In this document: piece by piece, positions 24,664-36,491 of the stretch | How the letters are laid out: the number at the start of each line of letters is the position of its first letter | Position numbering within the stretch: position 1 is the first letter of the stretch | Assembly: GCA_029379385.1 (NCBI GenBank) | Contig: CM055608.1 | Coordinates: 17,916,350-17,980,349 of the forward strand | From: Quillaja saponaria | Taxonomy: Eukaryota; Streptophyta; Magnoliopsida; Fabales; Quillajaceae | DNA length: 64,000 bases | Reading direction: 5' to 3' | Program-made: the position numbers and the translations under genes | Notes under the pieces: model-generated | The model's input: the letters and a program-made list of their open reading frames with translations, nothing else | Databases searched by the model: none | What the model was told of the DNA's origin: nothing

Positions 24664-26054
24664 TGATAACTCTAAAATAATAGAGTTGTTTCACTATCAT
24701 TTGATATTTAATTTGTTCATATGTATTTGCAGTGTCCAAGTTTGGATTAGAGAAGGAAAGCAATTCAACAAGCGTCGCAACACTAAAGAATATGAGTCGC
24801 GGCACCACAAAAGAGAGAAATTTATGGATCAAACAGAGAGGCTTCAACCACGGCGCATATATGACCAAGCCTCGGCGCGTCCAAAACAAGCATAAAACTC
24901 GTAGAAGTTAGAGAGCATAAAGCTGCGACACTTGAAGACTGAAGCTGTGGCATGATGATTATGAAGTTGCATTGCCAAACTGAAGACGACTTTCATAAAA
25001 TATTAAAGGTTAAGCATCGCAGAGCCCTATGAGAAGCTGCGGCGGGGACAAGATGATTCATATTAGAATTAAACAGAACCTACACTACCGTAGTTCCATA
25101 ACACACATTGTAGCGCATGTACGGATTTTGAGGACTTTTAGTATAATTAAAATAGGACGAAAAGGCTTATAAATAGAGGAGGAAGACTGAAGTTTAAAGA
25201 TATACTAAAGCTCGTGATAGAGAGTGCTAAGGAGTAGAAGGATACCCAAAGAGTGGCAACTTCTAGTTTATGATCTTTCTTTTTCTTATTTTCTATTTGC
25301 TTGCAATGGCTATGTCTTTAGTTTTTATGTTTTCAGTAGTTAGTATAGAGCATTTGTATTCTGGGGGTAACGATTGAACTCACATGTAGTCGATGCGGCT
25401 TTGTTTTAATTCAATGCATGCTTTAGTTTTAATATTTATATTACCTTGTTCTTAATGCCCTAATTTCTTGATCACCAATTATATTAATTAGGAATTCTAG
25501 AATTGCCTTGGAAAAGTCAGTTTTGGGATTAGCCTAGAATTGCCTTGGAAAAGTCAGTTTTGGGATTAGTCTTATGCGATATAGCTTATGTTTTGATTGT
25601 TCATATAATTTAGATGATCTAATTTTTTTTAAGAGATAGGAATATACTCTTTTACCATAAGTAAACAGGAGATTGGTTCTTAATGAGTTTGCTTTAGAAT
25701 AATTCTCATAGGAATATAAGGAATTACACTAAGGGAAATATATATTTGCTAGACATAAGAGTATGCCAGTAATTGATTAAGAAATCTGGGTTAATATTAG
25801 CTATTGCAAGAATTGATTTGAATTAAAGTTAATAAGGTGTGGTGTGGTGTGAGAGATATCGTGAACTTAAACTTAGTTTTAATATTTTTATAAATCGAAT
25901 TTATAATCTCTGAATTTGCATTAGCTTGATTAGAGTTAGGCTGCATCATAGTGGTAATTAGCGTAAAAAAGTAATTATTCTTAGTGGGAACGATATCTAC
26001 TTATTACTATATTACTTGAGGACAATACGTGCGCTTACGTAGGTAAAATCCACA
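24664..26054 (+). repeat. Element F 5' LTR
   Basis: It starts TGATAACTC and ends AAATCCACA just before the PBS, 1391 bp. It carries a 37-bp tandem duplication at about 25498-25571 (unit contains GCCTTGGAAAAGTCAG). Its 3' end around 26000-26054 is the reverse complement of the E1 end at 23572-23630, showing that both belong to one family. Confidence 0.8.
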
Positions 26055-26058
26055 GTTT

Positions 26059-26078
26059 TTGGCACCATTGTAGAGCAA
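26059..26078 (+). other. Element F primer-binding site
   Basis: TTGGCACCATTGTAG follows the LTR after five bases. Athila-lineage elements use a TGGCGCC-type site at this position; the match here is imperfect. Confidence 0.65.
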
Positions 26079-26167
26079 TAATTATTTTATTTTGTTAATA
26101 TCATTATAAGCTTACTTGATTCTAATTCAAGTTTTTCATTCTTGATTTCAGGTGCTATTGACATTGC

Positions 26168-27545
26168 ATGCAACACATTAGAGATTTGAAACTATTATCA
26201 TACGATCTTGAGATCAAACGAAAACTCAGAAAGTTGAGAAAGAACCAAATCCCAAAACAATCTAGTGCAATGGCTGATGATCAAGAAACTCATGAAAACG
26301 ACGGTTCGAGGTATTATGATGTCCTTCTTGTGCAAGGCTCCACTCTAGCATACAAAGATTGACCATTGTTGTGAATAATTTTGATATCAAATTGGGCACA
26401 CTCCAGATGATTCAACAATCTACTCATTTTAGGGGATTATCAAGTGAAAACCCCCACACTTATCTAGTCTCATTTATGGAGTTGTGTGACACATTCAAGT
26501 ACAATGGCGTCTATAATGATGCAGTCCTTCTTAGGCTTTTTCCTTTCTCACTCGCGATAAGGTAAAAAGTTGGTTGTATCTATTACCTCAACATTCCACC
26601 ACCACTTGGTCAGACATGGCATAAAAATTTCTGGCTGAATTCTTTCCTCCCACCAAAACCGTTAAGCTAAGGAATTAAATCACCACATTCCTTCAACAAG
26701 ATCAAGAGTCTTTCTATGAGGCATAAGAGAGATATAAAGACTTGATGAGAAAGTGTCCAAATCATGGCATTCCTAAGTGGCTGCAAATACATATATTTTA
26801 TAATGGTTTGGGAAACCAAACTAGAACAACAATTGATGATGATGCTGCTGGTGCTTTGATGGGTAAATCTACAAATGATGCCTATGACCTTTTGGAAGAG
26901 ATGGCCTCAAACTCTTCTCAATAGCCAACCTAAAGGATAACATCCTGAAGAGTTACTAGAATTCATGAAATTGATGCCATTATTGACTTGACGACACTAG
27001 TGGCTGGGTTGACAAAGAGGCTTGATAAATTTAGAGTGCAACAACAATCTAAGGCTGCTACCTTGGTATGTGAAGCTTGTAACGAAAGTCATACTATGGA
27101 CCAATGCTCAAATATTGAAGCAGTTCAATATGTTCAGAATTTCATCTATCAAAACAACCCTTATTCCAATACATATAATCCGGGGTAGAGAAACCACCTA
27201 AATTTTGGTTGGAATAATCAAGGATCACAAGCTGCAAGGCTTAATCCACCTCCGAGATTTCAAGTTCAACAAAGATAAGCAGCTCTTGAAAAGAAGCCAT
27301 CCTTGGAAGACATGTTATTACAATACATGTCTCGGACTGATTCTATTATTCAAAGCCAAGTTTCCTTGAGAATATTAGAGACACAAATTAGGCTGTTAGT
27401 AAATGCTTTGACTGGTATACCTCATGGTGCTCTTCCTAGTGATACCGAAACAAACCCAAGGAAGGAGGGTAAGGAACAATGTAAGGCAATTACTTTTAGG
27501 AGTGGGAAAGAGTTAGAGGAGCACAAAAAAGAAAATACAAGATGA
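26168..27545 (+). pseudogene. Element F gag (broken)
   Basis: Blocks in order: QQSTHFRGLSSENPHTYL and LCDTFKYNGVYNDAVLLRLF (26359-26565), RKCPNHGIPKWLQIHIFYNG (26742-26924), a knuckle-like CEACNESHTMDQC (26988-27188), and ILETQIRLLVNALTGIP plus ITFRSGKELEEHK (27303-27545). This is the recognisable Athila gag order: capsid core, zinc-binding motif, linker to protease. At least four frame changes separate the blocks. Confidence 0.88.
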
Positions 27546-27705
27546 TGAAACCCCTATATCTCATACTAAAGAAGAATGGCCTACTAAAGAAGAATGGCCT
27601 ACTAAAGTTATAGAGGAGAAGGAAAAAAAGGTAGTTGCTGAACCTAAAAAGGTAAATCCTCATTTTCAATTTCCCTAAAGGTTCCACAAGTAGTTCCAAA
27701 AAATT

Positions 27706-28572
27706 TTGGATGTGCTCAAGAAACTCCACATAAACATTTTCTTTACTAAAGCTCTTGAACAAATGCCAAGCTATGCAAAATTCATAAAAGACATCTTGTC
27801 CAAGAAGAGGAAGCTTGGTGATCATGAAACTTTTGCACTTATTGAAGAGTGCACTGCCATACTTCAAAAGAAGCTACCACCCAAATTGAAAGATCCAGGT
27901 AGTTTTATTATTCCTTGCACCATATGCACACAATATTTTGGTAGGGCATTTTGTGATTTAGGAGCTGGTATAAATTTAATGCCCCTACAAATTTATCAAA
28001 AGCTGGGAATAGGTGAAGTAAAACTAACATCAATAACTCTATAATTAGCTAATGGATGACTTACACACCCTAGAGGAATTGTTAAGGATGTTCTAGTTAA
28101 GGTGGACACATTGGTCTTCCCTGTTGATTTTATAGTTTTAGACATGGAAGAGGATAAGGGAGGTACCTATTATATTAGGAAGATCTTTTCTAGCTACTTG
28201 TAGGCACTAAGTGATGTCCAAAAAAGTGAACTAACCATAAAGGTATATGATCAAGAGATTAAATTTAATGTATTTCAATCCATGAAATTCCCTCAAGACC
28301 ATGAAGAATGTTTTGCAATTGACATCGTAAGTAACCTTGTTCAAGAGATGTTCTTGGAAGAACATCTAAGTGACCCTCTTAAAGCTTCAATAATTTCACA
28401 CATTACAAGAGAAGATAATGATTTAAAGGAGTGTATGAAATTATTGGATGCATCACCACATACGCTGAAACCAAATCCAAAATTTGAAAATCTAGATTTA
28501 CCACTATCCACTCCATCCAGATCAAGCCATCAATTGAAGAACCTCCTACTTGGAGCTGAAACCATGACCTAA
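27706..28572 (+). pseudogene. Element F protease region (broken)
   Basis: The frame 27706-28044 reads ALEQMPSYAKFIKDILSKKR, then a block starting CTICTQYFGRAFCDLGAGIN, where DLGA is the aspartic protease active-site motif in Athila form. A second frame (28282-28572) continues MKFPQDHEECFAIDIV. Stops at 28042 and near 28200 break it. The RT that should follow is absent. Confidence 0.85.
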
Positions 28573-29459
28573 TCATCTAAGGTATGCTTTTCTTTGTCCT
28601 TCATCTACTTTGCCTATTATTGTTTCTGTTTTCTTTTTTTTTTAATCCCAAACTTATATAGGACCTGAGATAGCCTTTAAAATTTTATTAATTTTTAAAA
28701 ATAAAATGGGCCAAAGCATAGTTTAAGCCACTATAAGAAAAGAAACTTAAAATAGCCATAAACTTGGGATACGATCCCATTACAAAAAACCAAACTAAAT
28801 TAAAAACAAAACATAAATAAGGGGATGTTATCCCATTACAAAACAACCAACGTGAACAAGCCTAAAAACAAAAAACAAATCAACGTAAGTGCCTAATATA
28901 AGGTGTTTGATACTTATCTAATTAATAAGTCCTCTGACAAATTCAGGAAGTAGTCGGGGAGAAAGCCAACTAAAATGGTCCCTTTAATTGCAAGCATGGT
29001 TCGCCAAGTAATTAGCCATTGCATTTACCTCTCGAAAACAATGATAAACTTTAATATTATGTTCTTGCAAACTATGAATCACCTCTCGAAATTTACCAAA
29101 AGCATCCAAAGTGGAGAAGTTTTACTGTTTACACACCAAACAAGAGCCATGGAATCAGAATTCACAATGACTTTATAGAAACTATTAGCTACACAATATT
29201 TCAAACCTTCATAGAGTGCCTCGAATTCTACAACCATATTGTTTAACTACCCAAGAAAGAACCATAAGCCCAAATGCATTCACTTGTATTAGATCTTAGA
29301 ATACCTCCCCTGGATTGCCTTGAGAGCAACTATCATAATTAAGCTTGAAAAAAGAAGGAAGGGGGGGGGGGTTGCCACCTAAGAATCGTAACTTAATTTA
29401 ACCCCTATCTCATTCGAAGTCTAAAAAGAAAAAAAAAATCTAAGATGATAAGCATCCTT

Positions 29460-31466
29460 TTAAAAAAAAAAAACAAAAAATTAAAATTTTTAAATTTATG
29501 ATATTGGTCGCTTAGTATTGATAATTTTTATTATTAATGAAACAAATATCCCATTAGTGATGTTTGATGTATATTACAAGCTTATTTAAATGCCTAATGA
29601 CATAGAGAAAAACACTTAAACACCCTGAAAACAGCATGCCGAAGAAATGGGATGAAAGCCTAAATGCGGTCCTATATGGCCAATTATACCTCCATCATCT
29701 TCATCTTCATATACTTCTTCTTCGTTGTCTTCATCTTCTTCATTGTTGTTCTTGCTCTTCATTAACTATCATAATCAAGATATTGCACAAACGTTTCCTT
29801 GATATACTTCTTCAATTTGGTTTTTGACAGCCGAACATGCTTCAAATCTAGTGCACTTGGGATCCCCTGACAAAGAGATTTCATATCAGGACATTGGGAC
29901 ACAGTTAGTTGTTTCAAGGATGCGAAGTTCAAACTGGAAGTCCTTGAATAGAAGCTTGCTAGCTTTGGCAAACAATCCAATGTGAAACTATTCAATGACT
30001 TTTATATAATCACATTTTCTGATGATTCACTTGATCCCTCCCCAGTCACTATTTCTTTTATTATTCCACACTCACTTATGTCCATCTTCTTGAGTTACAT
30101 CAAACTTTTGGCTGTTGAGTATGTAAAAAGATATTTTAATCCTTCACATTTTGCTACTTCTAATTTTGTCAGACTAGTGAGAGATATTGTGGATGGAACT
30201 AAATTGTTCAAACTAGAACAAGACAATAATTCCAAATTCTTTGAGATTATTTTTTAAAATCATATTGAACTCAGAGTTTCTTGCCACTATAGACTTGAGC
30301 TCATCGTGATGATTCAATGTTAATCTTCTAAACTTTGCAAGTTTTTCGACAAAATCAACATCAAGTACTGTAGAGAGGAATAATTCCTCGAACGAACAGT
30401 CAGACATTGAAGGGATTTCTAGATTGGGTACTTTCTGAAGGAATCCAAATGGAAAACAATCTGACTTAGCCAAAAAAAATGGAATTTGAGTGACTTTAAT
30501 TTGTGAAAGAGGTTTGGCTCGAACTGTCCATGCAATATCATGTTAGTTTCTTTTTTGTTGAGGGAGAGCTTCTCCAAGTTTGGAAAGACCTGTTCAACAA
30601 TGATAAGGGATCTCCTATAGCTTTGCAATTTCAACTGAGAATGTTTCTAACTCTTCACAATTGTAGATATCTATTTCTTTTAATATCAACCACTCTAAAG
30701 TATGTCTCCAAGGGTAGAAGTTCTCGAGCTTTGGCAAATTCCAAAGAATCAAGGTGGTGAGATGGTGAAACAAAAACTTAATATTATTATTGGCATCATC
30801 ATTTGCAACTATTTGTTGGAGCCCACAATCTTTTTACATCAAGCATTTCAAGCTATGGAAGGTTTCTGGCTACAAATGCTAGGAACATATTTTTTAGGCG
30901 TTCACACCTTTTTCATTCACCTTTTGAAAGATTTCAAAGATTGTGTTTCTTGAGAATCCTTATTCTATGCATGCTCCAAATTTGACAATTGATCTAAAGT
31001 CAAAGTTTTAAACAAAAGGCAGTTCCTTCATTTCGTATTTCTGCTTCATTTATCCCCTTCACATCAAATATTACCTCTACTGAATTGTAGTTTAGCACTT
31101 CAAGCTTTTCTAAATTGTTTAAGGAAACAAGTAGATGGGATGGAAGTACAATTAAATTTGGTAAAAATTCACACCACCAATGATTTCAAATTGCACAAGA
31201 ACTTGTCTGGAAGTGGAAATTTTAGGTTGCCATATTTCTTTTGCTTGGCGTGATTAGAAAGTTGCAACTCCTCCTTGTCACAAGCAGACTGTGTATCCTT
31301 TATAACCTATGCAAATTAAACGCTAAGTCACCAAATTATTTTGAATATACTTGTCATCATGTCTTTTGGTATGAGTTAAAGGTTTGCTAATTGATTCCTG
31401 GAAAATGACTTCCTCTCTTCAATCCGTAAGTCATATTGTTAAAATTAATATACCTTCTCCCTAATA
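29460..31466. other. 2.0-kb foreign segment inside LINE J carrying NLR sequence
   Basis: The segment is bounded by AGCATCCTT (29451-29459) and AACATCCTT (31467-31475), a 9-bp near-duplication at the point where LINE J homology breaks and resumes. Contents: an A-rich left end, the NLR LRR remnant on the minus strand, and a right part with no recognised feature. No matching terminal inverted repeats were seen, so the carrier is not identified. Confidence 0.6.
29640..31300 (-). pseudogene. NLR (CNL-type) leucine-rich-repeat fragment, pseudogene
   Basis: Three minus-strand frames show plant NLR LRR text. 29995-29762 gives SFTLDCLPKLASFYSR, then LKQLTVSQCPDMKSLCQGI, ending in a stop (C-terminus). 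30473-30213 gives SDCSFEELFLSTVLD. 30634-30419 gives EQVFPNLEKLSLNKKE and FHKLKSLKFHFF. Spacing and wording fit the distal LRRs of RPS2/At4g27190-like CNL proteins. No NB-ARC or coiled-coil part is present. A possible intron acceptor (TTTGCATAG on the minus strand, near 31310) suggests a genomic, not reverse-transcribed, fragment. Frameshifts make it non-coding. Confidence 0.68.
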
Positions 31467-31569
31467 AACATCCTTAAACTGAAGCTTTATTTTTCCTTTT
31501 GAAGAACCTAGAATAAGGCCAATTACCTTCCATATTTGGCGAATAATATTCCATAAAAACTTAACCTTG

Positions 31570-32111
31570 TGTGTTTTTAATCCTCAAGTCATTCCCCTTT
31601 AAATAGGCTTCTAAACACATCAATTTGAGTCTAATTCGGATTGTTTATTGGGCTGGCGCGAAGCTGACTTTTTGATGCCAAAGGTGGTCTAAATTTGATG
31701 TAACATGGGACATGGCAGCAAGCAAGGCACTGCAATCCTGACCTTCTTGGCATTACGGTACTGACCTTGCTACCAGCATATTTGTCAGGCAGTGTTTTGG
31801 GCATTGCAATGCTCGTTTCTAGTGTTACAGCCTCCAGAGGGTAGAAATCCAAATTGCCTTGTAATTTGACTCCAAAAAGGGCTCCTTCTTGAATTAAACA
31901 TTCGAAACACACAAACTACGTTAATATAAGTTAGAACTCTTATTAAACACCTAAATCCTAGCCTAAATGAACTAAGATTCAACATCCTAATATAACAAGG
32001 ACTCAACTAAGAATTAAACTAAAAACTAAGCAAAATCAAACTAAAACTCAAGAATATAGCTAAAATATATGGGTAAAGGATATGTAATAAGTCTAATTCA
32101 AAGACTTATCA
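31570..32111 (-). repeat. E2: Athila-type LTR fragment (minus)
   Basis: On the minus strand it starts TGATAAGTCTTTG at 32111 and matches E1 where they overlap (31850-31942 against 24570-24663). It is cut at about 31570 next to LINE J. The small frames within it are unconserved. Confidence 0.68.
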
Positions 32112-32475
32112 TTCCATGTGGGTGTTTTGAGTGAGTCTCAATTGGGGAGATAACTTTGGGTTCTTTTGTGGGTTGGCTTTTGGAGCATGATGACGTATGT
32201 AGTGTAGGAACTTATTATTGTCCTACTTTTGTTGTATTGCCTGTGCCAACAACTGAATGCCATGTACTTGATTGATGCTATGAATAATGAATGGCATTAA
32301 TGTGTATTTCGGATTATGACTCGAGCTTTTGTTGTTTTTGTTTTAGACATGAATATAGTTCATGACTTAATTCATGATGCTTGGATATTAAATTTTCTTG
32401 AATTGTTACATATTGACTTCTTAAAAAATTATAAGGTTGTGAAATATGAATCTATAGATACTCTTGGATTATGTG
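32112..32475. other. Unassigned AT-rich stretch between two LTRs
   Basis: No coding frame, repeat or terminal motif was recognised between E2 and G. It is probably older element DNA, but no family could be named. Confidence 0.4.
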
Positions 32476-33866
32476 TGATAAGTTTATGAATAACTTATTT
32501 TACTTCACTTTGTTCATTCATTTTAGCTAAGTTCTTAAGTTATGCTTTACGAGTTGTTTAATTTTAGTCTAGTTCTTAATTTAATTTGTATTGCATTAGG
32601 ATGTTAAGTTTTAGTTGTTTTTATTTATTTATTAGGATTAAACTTTTGAATAAGAGTTTCATTCCTATTTGACTTAGTTTGTGTCTTTTAAATAAGGGCG
32701 CCTATGCCGTGAAAAAACGAGGCTGCAACACTAAAATTGCATTATTAGGCCCAGTCTTGCACCTTGGCGCTAGAATTATGGTGCCATGGTGGCAAGGCTT
32801 TTGGATTGGAGTGGTTTAGATAGAAGTAAATGGTACACCACGGCACCAAAATCCTATAGCCATGGTGCCCAACGTGTTTTTCTCTTCGATTTTTGTCCCA
32901 TTTTCAGTGCTGTGAACCCGGAAAAGGGTGGCTGTGGCACTAGCCGAATCCACTCTGAATTGGACCAAAACTCATGGTTTTGAAGCCCATAAAAAAGGAA
33001 ATGCTTGGAGATTCAACACACACAATTGAACTAAGTTTCTCTAGAGAAAAGGAAGATCTCAAGAGTGCAAGAAGACAAGAGTAGCTTGGATGAGTATTGA
33101 TCGAAGATTGACAACCTTTTAGTTTTCTTTTAGTCCTCCCTCTCTTAGTTTTCTTGTATTTACTTTGATGGTGAACTTATTTGATTCCATGTCTACACTA
33201 GGTAGCATGAACTATTTTATTCTCTAGGATTACAATTGAACTCAACATGTAGCTTGGATTATTTTTATTGATTGTTTAAGTTTTGGTATTTATATTATTT
33301 ATTTCATTCCATGTTTAATTCTTTTAATTCCTTGATCACCAATTAGATTGACTAGGTAACTTTAAGGGATCTTGAAGAAGGAAATCTAGGTTTAGCCTTG
33401 AATTAAATAGCATTGTTCTAATTCATTCACCTAATTTTTGAATTTGATTCGTATTTAGGATAGACATAAATCATGCGTAGCCAATTTAGGTCTAGTCTTG
33501 ATGAATCTTGCTTAATTCAATTCTCATATAGTGAATTGGTTAAGTAGGTATAATTATAAATAACTCGAAAGATACTTAGAATCCTAGATTAATAACATAG
33601 AATGCTAAGCATGATAGGACAAAAGTGAGCCAAGTGAAGTGTGACGGAAATTGTGATCTTATGTTCATCTCCATGCATTCTCAAGTTTAAATGTTTTAGT
33701 TAATTTAGTTAATAATCTCAAAGTTTCATTCGTTTGGATAAAGTTAGAATTGGTTAATTTTAGTATTTAACGATTGTTAGACTTAATTCCTCGTGTAAAC
33801 GATACTTGATTTACTCTAAATAACTTGTTAAAACAATATGTACGCTTGCATAGTAAAATCCATAAC
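32476..33866 (+). repeat. G: Athila-type LTR (plus), probably solo
   Basis: It starts TGATAAGTTTATG and ends near AAATCCATAACA, parallel to the F LTR (the ends at 33750-33862 and 25930-26054 share the GCTTGCATAGTAAAATCC-type terminus). Length is about 1.39 kb, equal to F's LTR. No PBS or gag follows and no clear target duplication was found, so it is either an old solo LTR or a truncated element. Confidence 0.68.
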
Positions 33867-34819
33867 AATATACAAAGTTCAATTAGGTTCAAAAATAATT
33901 AATGTGCACAAATTGTATGATAATTTTATTTGGAATTTTATGGATCTAATTGTAGAGAAAATGAGATTGAAAGGTGTAAAGGTTGAACATATTCACTTGA
34001 TTTGAAATTTGAACTTGTAAAGTAGTCCTATTACACTAAATTTATTGTATGAGAATTTGTACCCCAAGAAGAATCAATTGAACAATTTTCAATTGAAGGT
34101 TGTGGTTTTTTGTGAAATTCCAACATGCTTGCTAGAGTAAATGAAAGAAGGAGAAAGGAACTATCAATTATTTGTATTGATTGTAATTAAGAAACAAATG
34201 AGTATGATTTGGACAATAAAATGGTGAACAAAATTGGGAGTTTGTTTAATATTTATTACGGGTACATTCAAGATATCTTCATAATGTAATTAGGAGGAAG
34301 CATGTTACGTTGTCACACTCCTCACCTTCCATTCCATACCCTCTACTCTCATCTCTTTCCAAACTCTCAAACAGAAGCTTAATGGCACCAAATTAAAATA
34401 ACTATCTTTCAGGTATTTCTTCACTTGCAAATCTCAGTAATTTTCTTTTCGCATGTTGATTTTATGAGTTTTTTGGTTGTAGGCAAAATCCATTTTGTTT
34501 GACTTTAGTCTTCAAATAAAAAAAAATAAAAAAAATCAAAGTACAGAATTCTGATTTTGCGGATAATTTTTGGTAGAAAGATTATGTGTTTAATTAGTTT
34601 TGCAGGGAATAAGATGATAATGGTGAATAAGTACTTTTATCTATTCATTGTCTCACATGACTTGCACATGCTAATTAACAAGTAGATTTAACCGCAATTT
34701 TAGCGGATCGTGGTATTAACAAAAAATGTTTAAGAATATGAGTGTAATGTGCTTAATTTCATGTAAAATTGAGATATTATATTTTGGGTGAGAGTTCAAC
34801 GGGGAAAAAGTGCAATTGA

Positions 34820-34858
<39 letters not shown>

Positions 34859-35398
34859 CAGAGTGTTATCTTTACGAATTAAAGTTTTCTAAGTATTTAA
34901 CTTCAATTTGGATACATTTTGAATTCTAAATTTAAGATTTAAAAATAGAGAGTTGAAAAAATAAATTAATTTATATCTTGTTGGATAAATTTTGTAAAAA
35001 AAAAAAACATCTTCAATATGGATGTCGTCAAATAACATTGTCGAGGCTAAAACAGAAAGGTGTTAGGTTAACTACAGAGAAAAGGACAAGGTAGCAAAGG
35101 CTATTATTAAAAAAACAAAAGAGAGAGAGAATAAAGGAAACAAAAAAAAACAAAAAAAAAACAAACAAACAAAAAGTGATGTTTATGTGTAAAAAATATT
35201 ACATGTCAATATTTTTTTTGTTGATTAATATCATCGATTTTTTTAGTCAAATGCCTCAAACAAAATAAAATAAAATAAAAAAATTGTGAATCTCTAGTTT
35301 AAGAATGACCAAGAAGTTGAGAAACTCAAATAGTAGTTTACTTTTTATTCAAACCAAAGATGAATATGTTGTAAATCTATATCTATTGTGCTTACTCT
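33867..35398. other. AT-rich intergenic DNA with (TA)n
   Basis: No supported gene. It contains a (TA)n microsatellite at 34824-34854 and A-rich low-complexity DNA at 35110-35180. A weak gypsy-RT-like reading around 34140-34250 was considered and not called. Confidence 0.5.
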
Positions 35399-35820
35399 TA
35401 GGGATTTTTCTATTCTATGTCTATTGAGCACAAGATAAAGAGTATTTCATACCCTTATTTTCCTCAATTTTTGTGTGAATGTATTCCTATTTATTAGTCT
35501 TGGAGTCCCCATTTTATACTAGGGCACTATTACCCCTAAACAAAATTCAATATTTTATTTAAGTAATTATTTCTAATATAATTTTAATTCGGCTTAAGGT
35601 TAGGGCTAATCTTAGGGTTAGTGCTAGAGTAAGGGCTAGGGTTAGGTTAGGGTAGGGTCTGGGTTTGGTTTAGAGTTAGAGTTAGAGTTAGAGAGATTTA
35701 TTTTAATATTTTGATTTTAAGAATTAAAATTATATTAGAAATAATTACTTATAAGGGTGTTAAATGGTTATTAATTACTTTTTATCATATACCCAATAGA
35801 CATAAGTTAGAAAAACCCTA
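35399..35820. mobile_element. Foldback-type element with telomere-like core
   Basis: The outer ends are inverted: 35399-35430 (TAGGGATTTTTC, then TATGTCTATTG) against the complement of 35790-35820. An inner perfect 31-bp inverted pair lies at 35560-35590 and 35721-35751. The 130-bp loop (35591-35720) is built of degenerate GGTTAGGG / TTAGAG units resembling plant telomere repeat TTTAGGG. No transposase is present. Superfamily is not determined; TA flanks the outer ends. Confidence 0.65.
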
Positions 35821-35983
35821 TTCTTTTTTCTTTTTTTCACTATGAGTATCCCTGGCCTAATCTTGTTTGAGTCTATTGAGTGATATGGTCTATGACCCTC
35901 CCCAAAGGGGTTGTTTAGGATTCGAACCTTTGACCTCATCCTAGAGTTGCACTCCACTTACCAGTGCAACTAACACCCGTTGG
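35819..35983 (-). mobile_element. tRNA-derived SINE
   Basis: On the minus strand an A-box-like sequence (complement of 35954-35972) is followed 26 bases later by a B box GGTTCGAATCC (complement of 35918-35928), and the copy ends in an A-rich tail (complement of 35819-35840). Near-identical flanks GTTAGAAA(G)A-CC at 35806-35818 and 35984-35995 look like a target duplication. A tRNA gene is excluded because no acceptor stem closes and the transcript continues about 80 bp beyond the B box. Confidence 0.72.
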
Positions 35984-36003
35984 GTTAGAAAGACCTTCTT
36001 GAG

Positions 36004-36491
36004 AAGGCTTGGTTTGGTGATGATGTGGCTTTTGAAAAGATACTATGACTTTTATACTGTCAAAAAATAGATATCAAAAAGTCACAGTAACCCTGTTTGG
36101 TAATTTTTTTTTATAAAAGTTGTTGTGGGTAGTAAAATAAATAACAATGTGTTTGGTAAAACAAATTATATGCTATTGTGAATGTATAAAAAGATAAAAA
36201 TAGACATAATTAATTAAAAATATATTTAGGAAGAGAAATTTAATAACTTTTAAATTTAATTGAAGATATACTTGGTAATTTTCTAAAATTAATAAAGTGC
36301 TTTTTGTACTTATAACTTTGAGAAGCTATAACTAACTTTTAAAAGCATCATCTAGGGTGTTTCTAAAAATATCCATAACTTTTTAAAAGTAGTAAAAGAA
36401 GCACTCCTACAAAAAAGTTAACCAAACAATATTCAGGTAACTTTTTAAAAGTCAAAACACTTTCTTGACAAGCATTATCAAACTCAACCTT
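36004..36491. mobile_element. Probable MITE (hAT-like ends)
   Basis: Imperfect terminal inverted repeats AAGGCTTGGTTTGGTGATG (36004) and, on the complement, AAGGTTGAGTTTGATAATG (from 36491), with further imperfect inverted similarity inward (TTTGGT/ACCAAA at about 36097 and 36422). It is non-coding, 488 bp. No convincing 8-bp target duplication, so the superfamily is tentative. Confidence 0.5.

Larger units (their letters stand above)
24664..28631 (+). mobile_element. Element F: Athila-type Ty3/gypsy element, left part
   Basis: It consists of a plus-strand LTR, a PBS, a gag remnant and a protease region. It lies inside E1, starting TGATAACTC right after GAACT. Pol downstream of the protease is absent: homology ends near 28572 and LINE J starts at 28632. 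No right-hand LTR of F was identified, so the element is truncated. Confidence 0.78.
28632..31549 (-). mobile_element. LINE J: 5'-truncated copy of the LINE D family, interrupted
   Basis: It begins with a T run (poly(A) on the minus strand) at about 28632. The 3' UTR and RNase H region match LINE D: 28640-29459 parallels 14350-15148, including the AACTTATATAGGACCTG stretch. It resumes at 31467, where 31480-31549 parallels 15160-15230 (AATAAGGCCAATTACCTTCC). The 2.0 kb in between is foreign. All coding remnants are decayed. No clear target duplication was found. Confidence 0.78.

Noticed and set aside
32786..32983. Plus-strand 65-codon frame
   Set aside because: It lies wholly within the G LTR and shows no conserved motif.
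34140..34260. Possible chromovirus RT block on the plus strand
   Set aside because: Only a weak resemblance over about 30 codons, with a stop inside and no neighbouring RT motif; not enough to call.
34824..34854. (TA)n as an element boundary
   Set aside because: A simple microsatellite; no inverted or direct repeat ends found on either side.
35591..35720. A true telomere or fusion point
   Set aside because: The units are few and degenerate, and they sit symmetrically inside an inverted-repeat element.
35880..35980. A tRNA gene on the minus strand (A and B boxes)
   Set aside because: The cloverleaf does not close with an acceptor stem, the sequence continues past the B box into an A-rich tail, and flanking direct repeats are present; a SINE explains it better.
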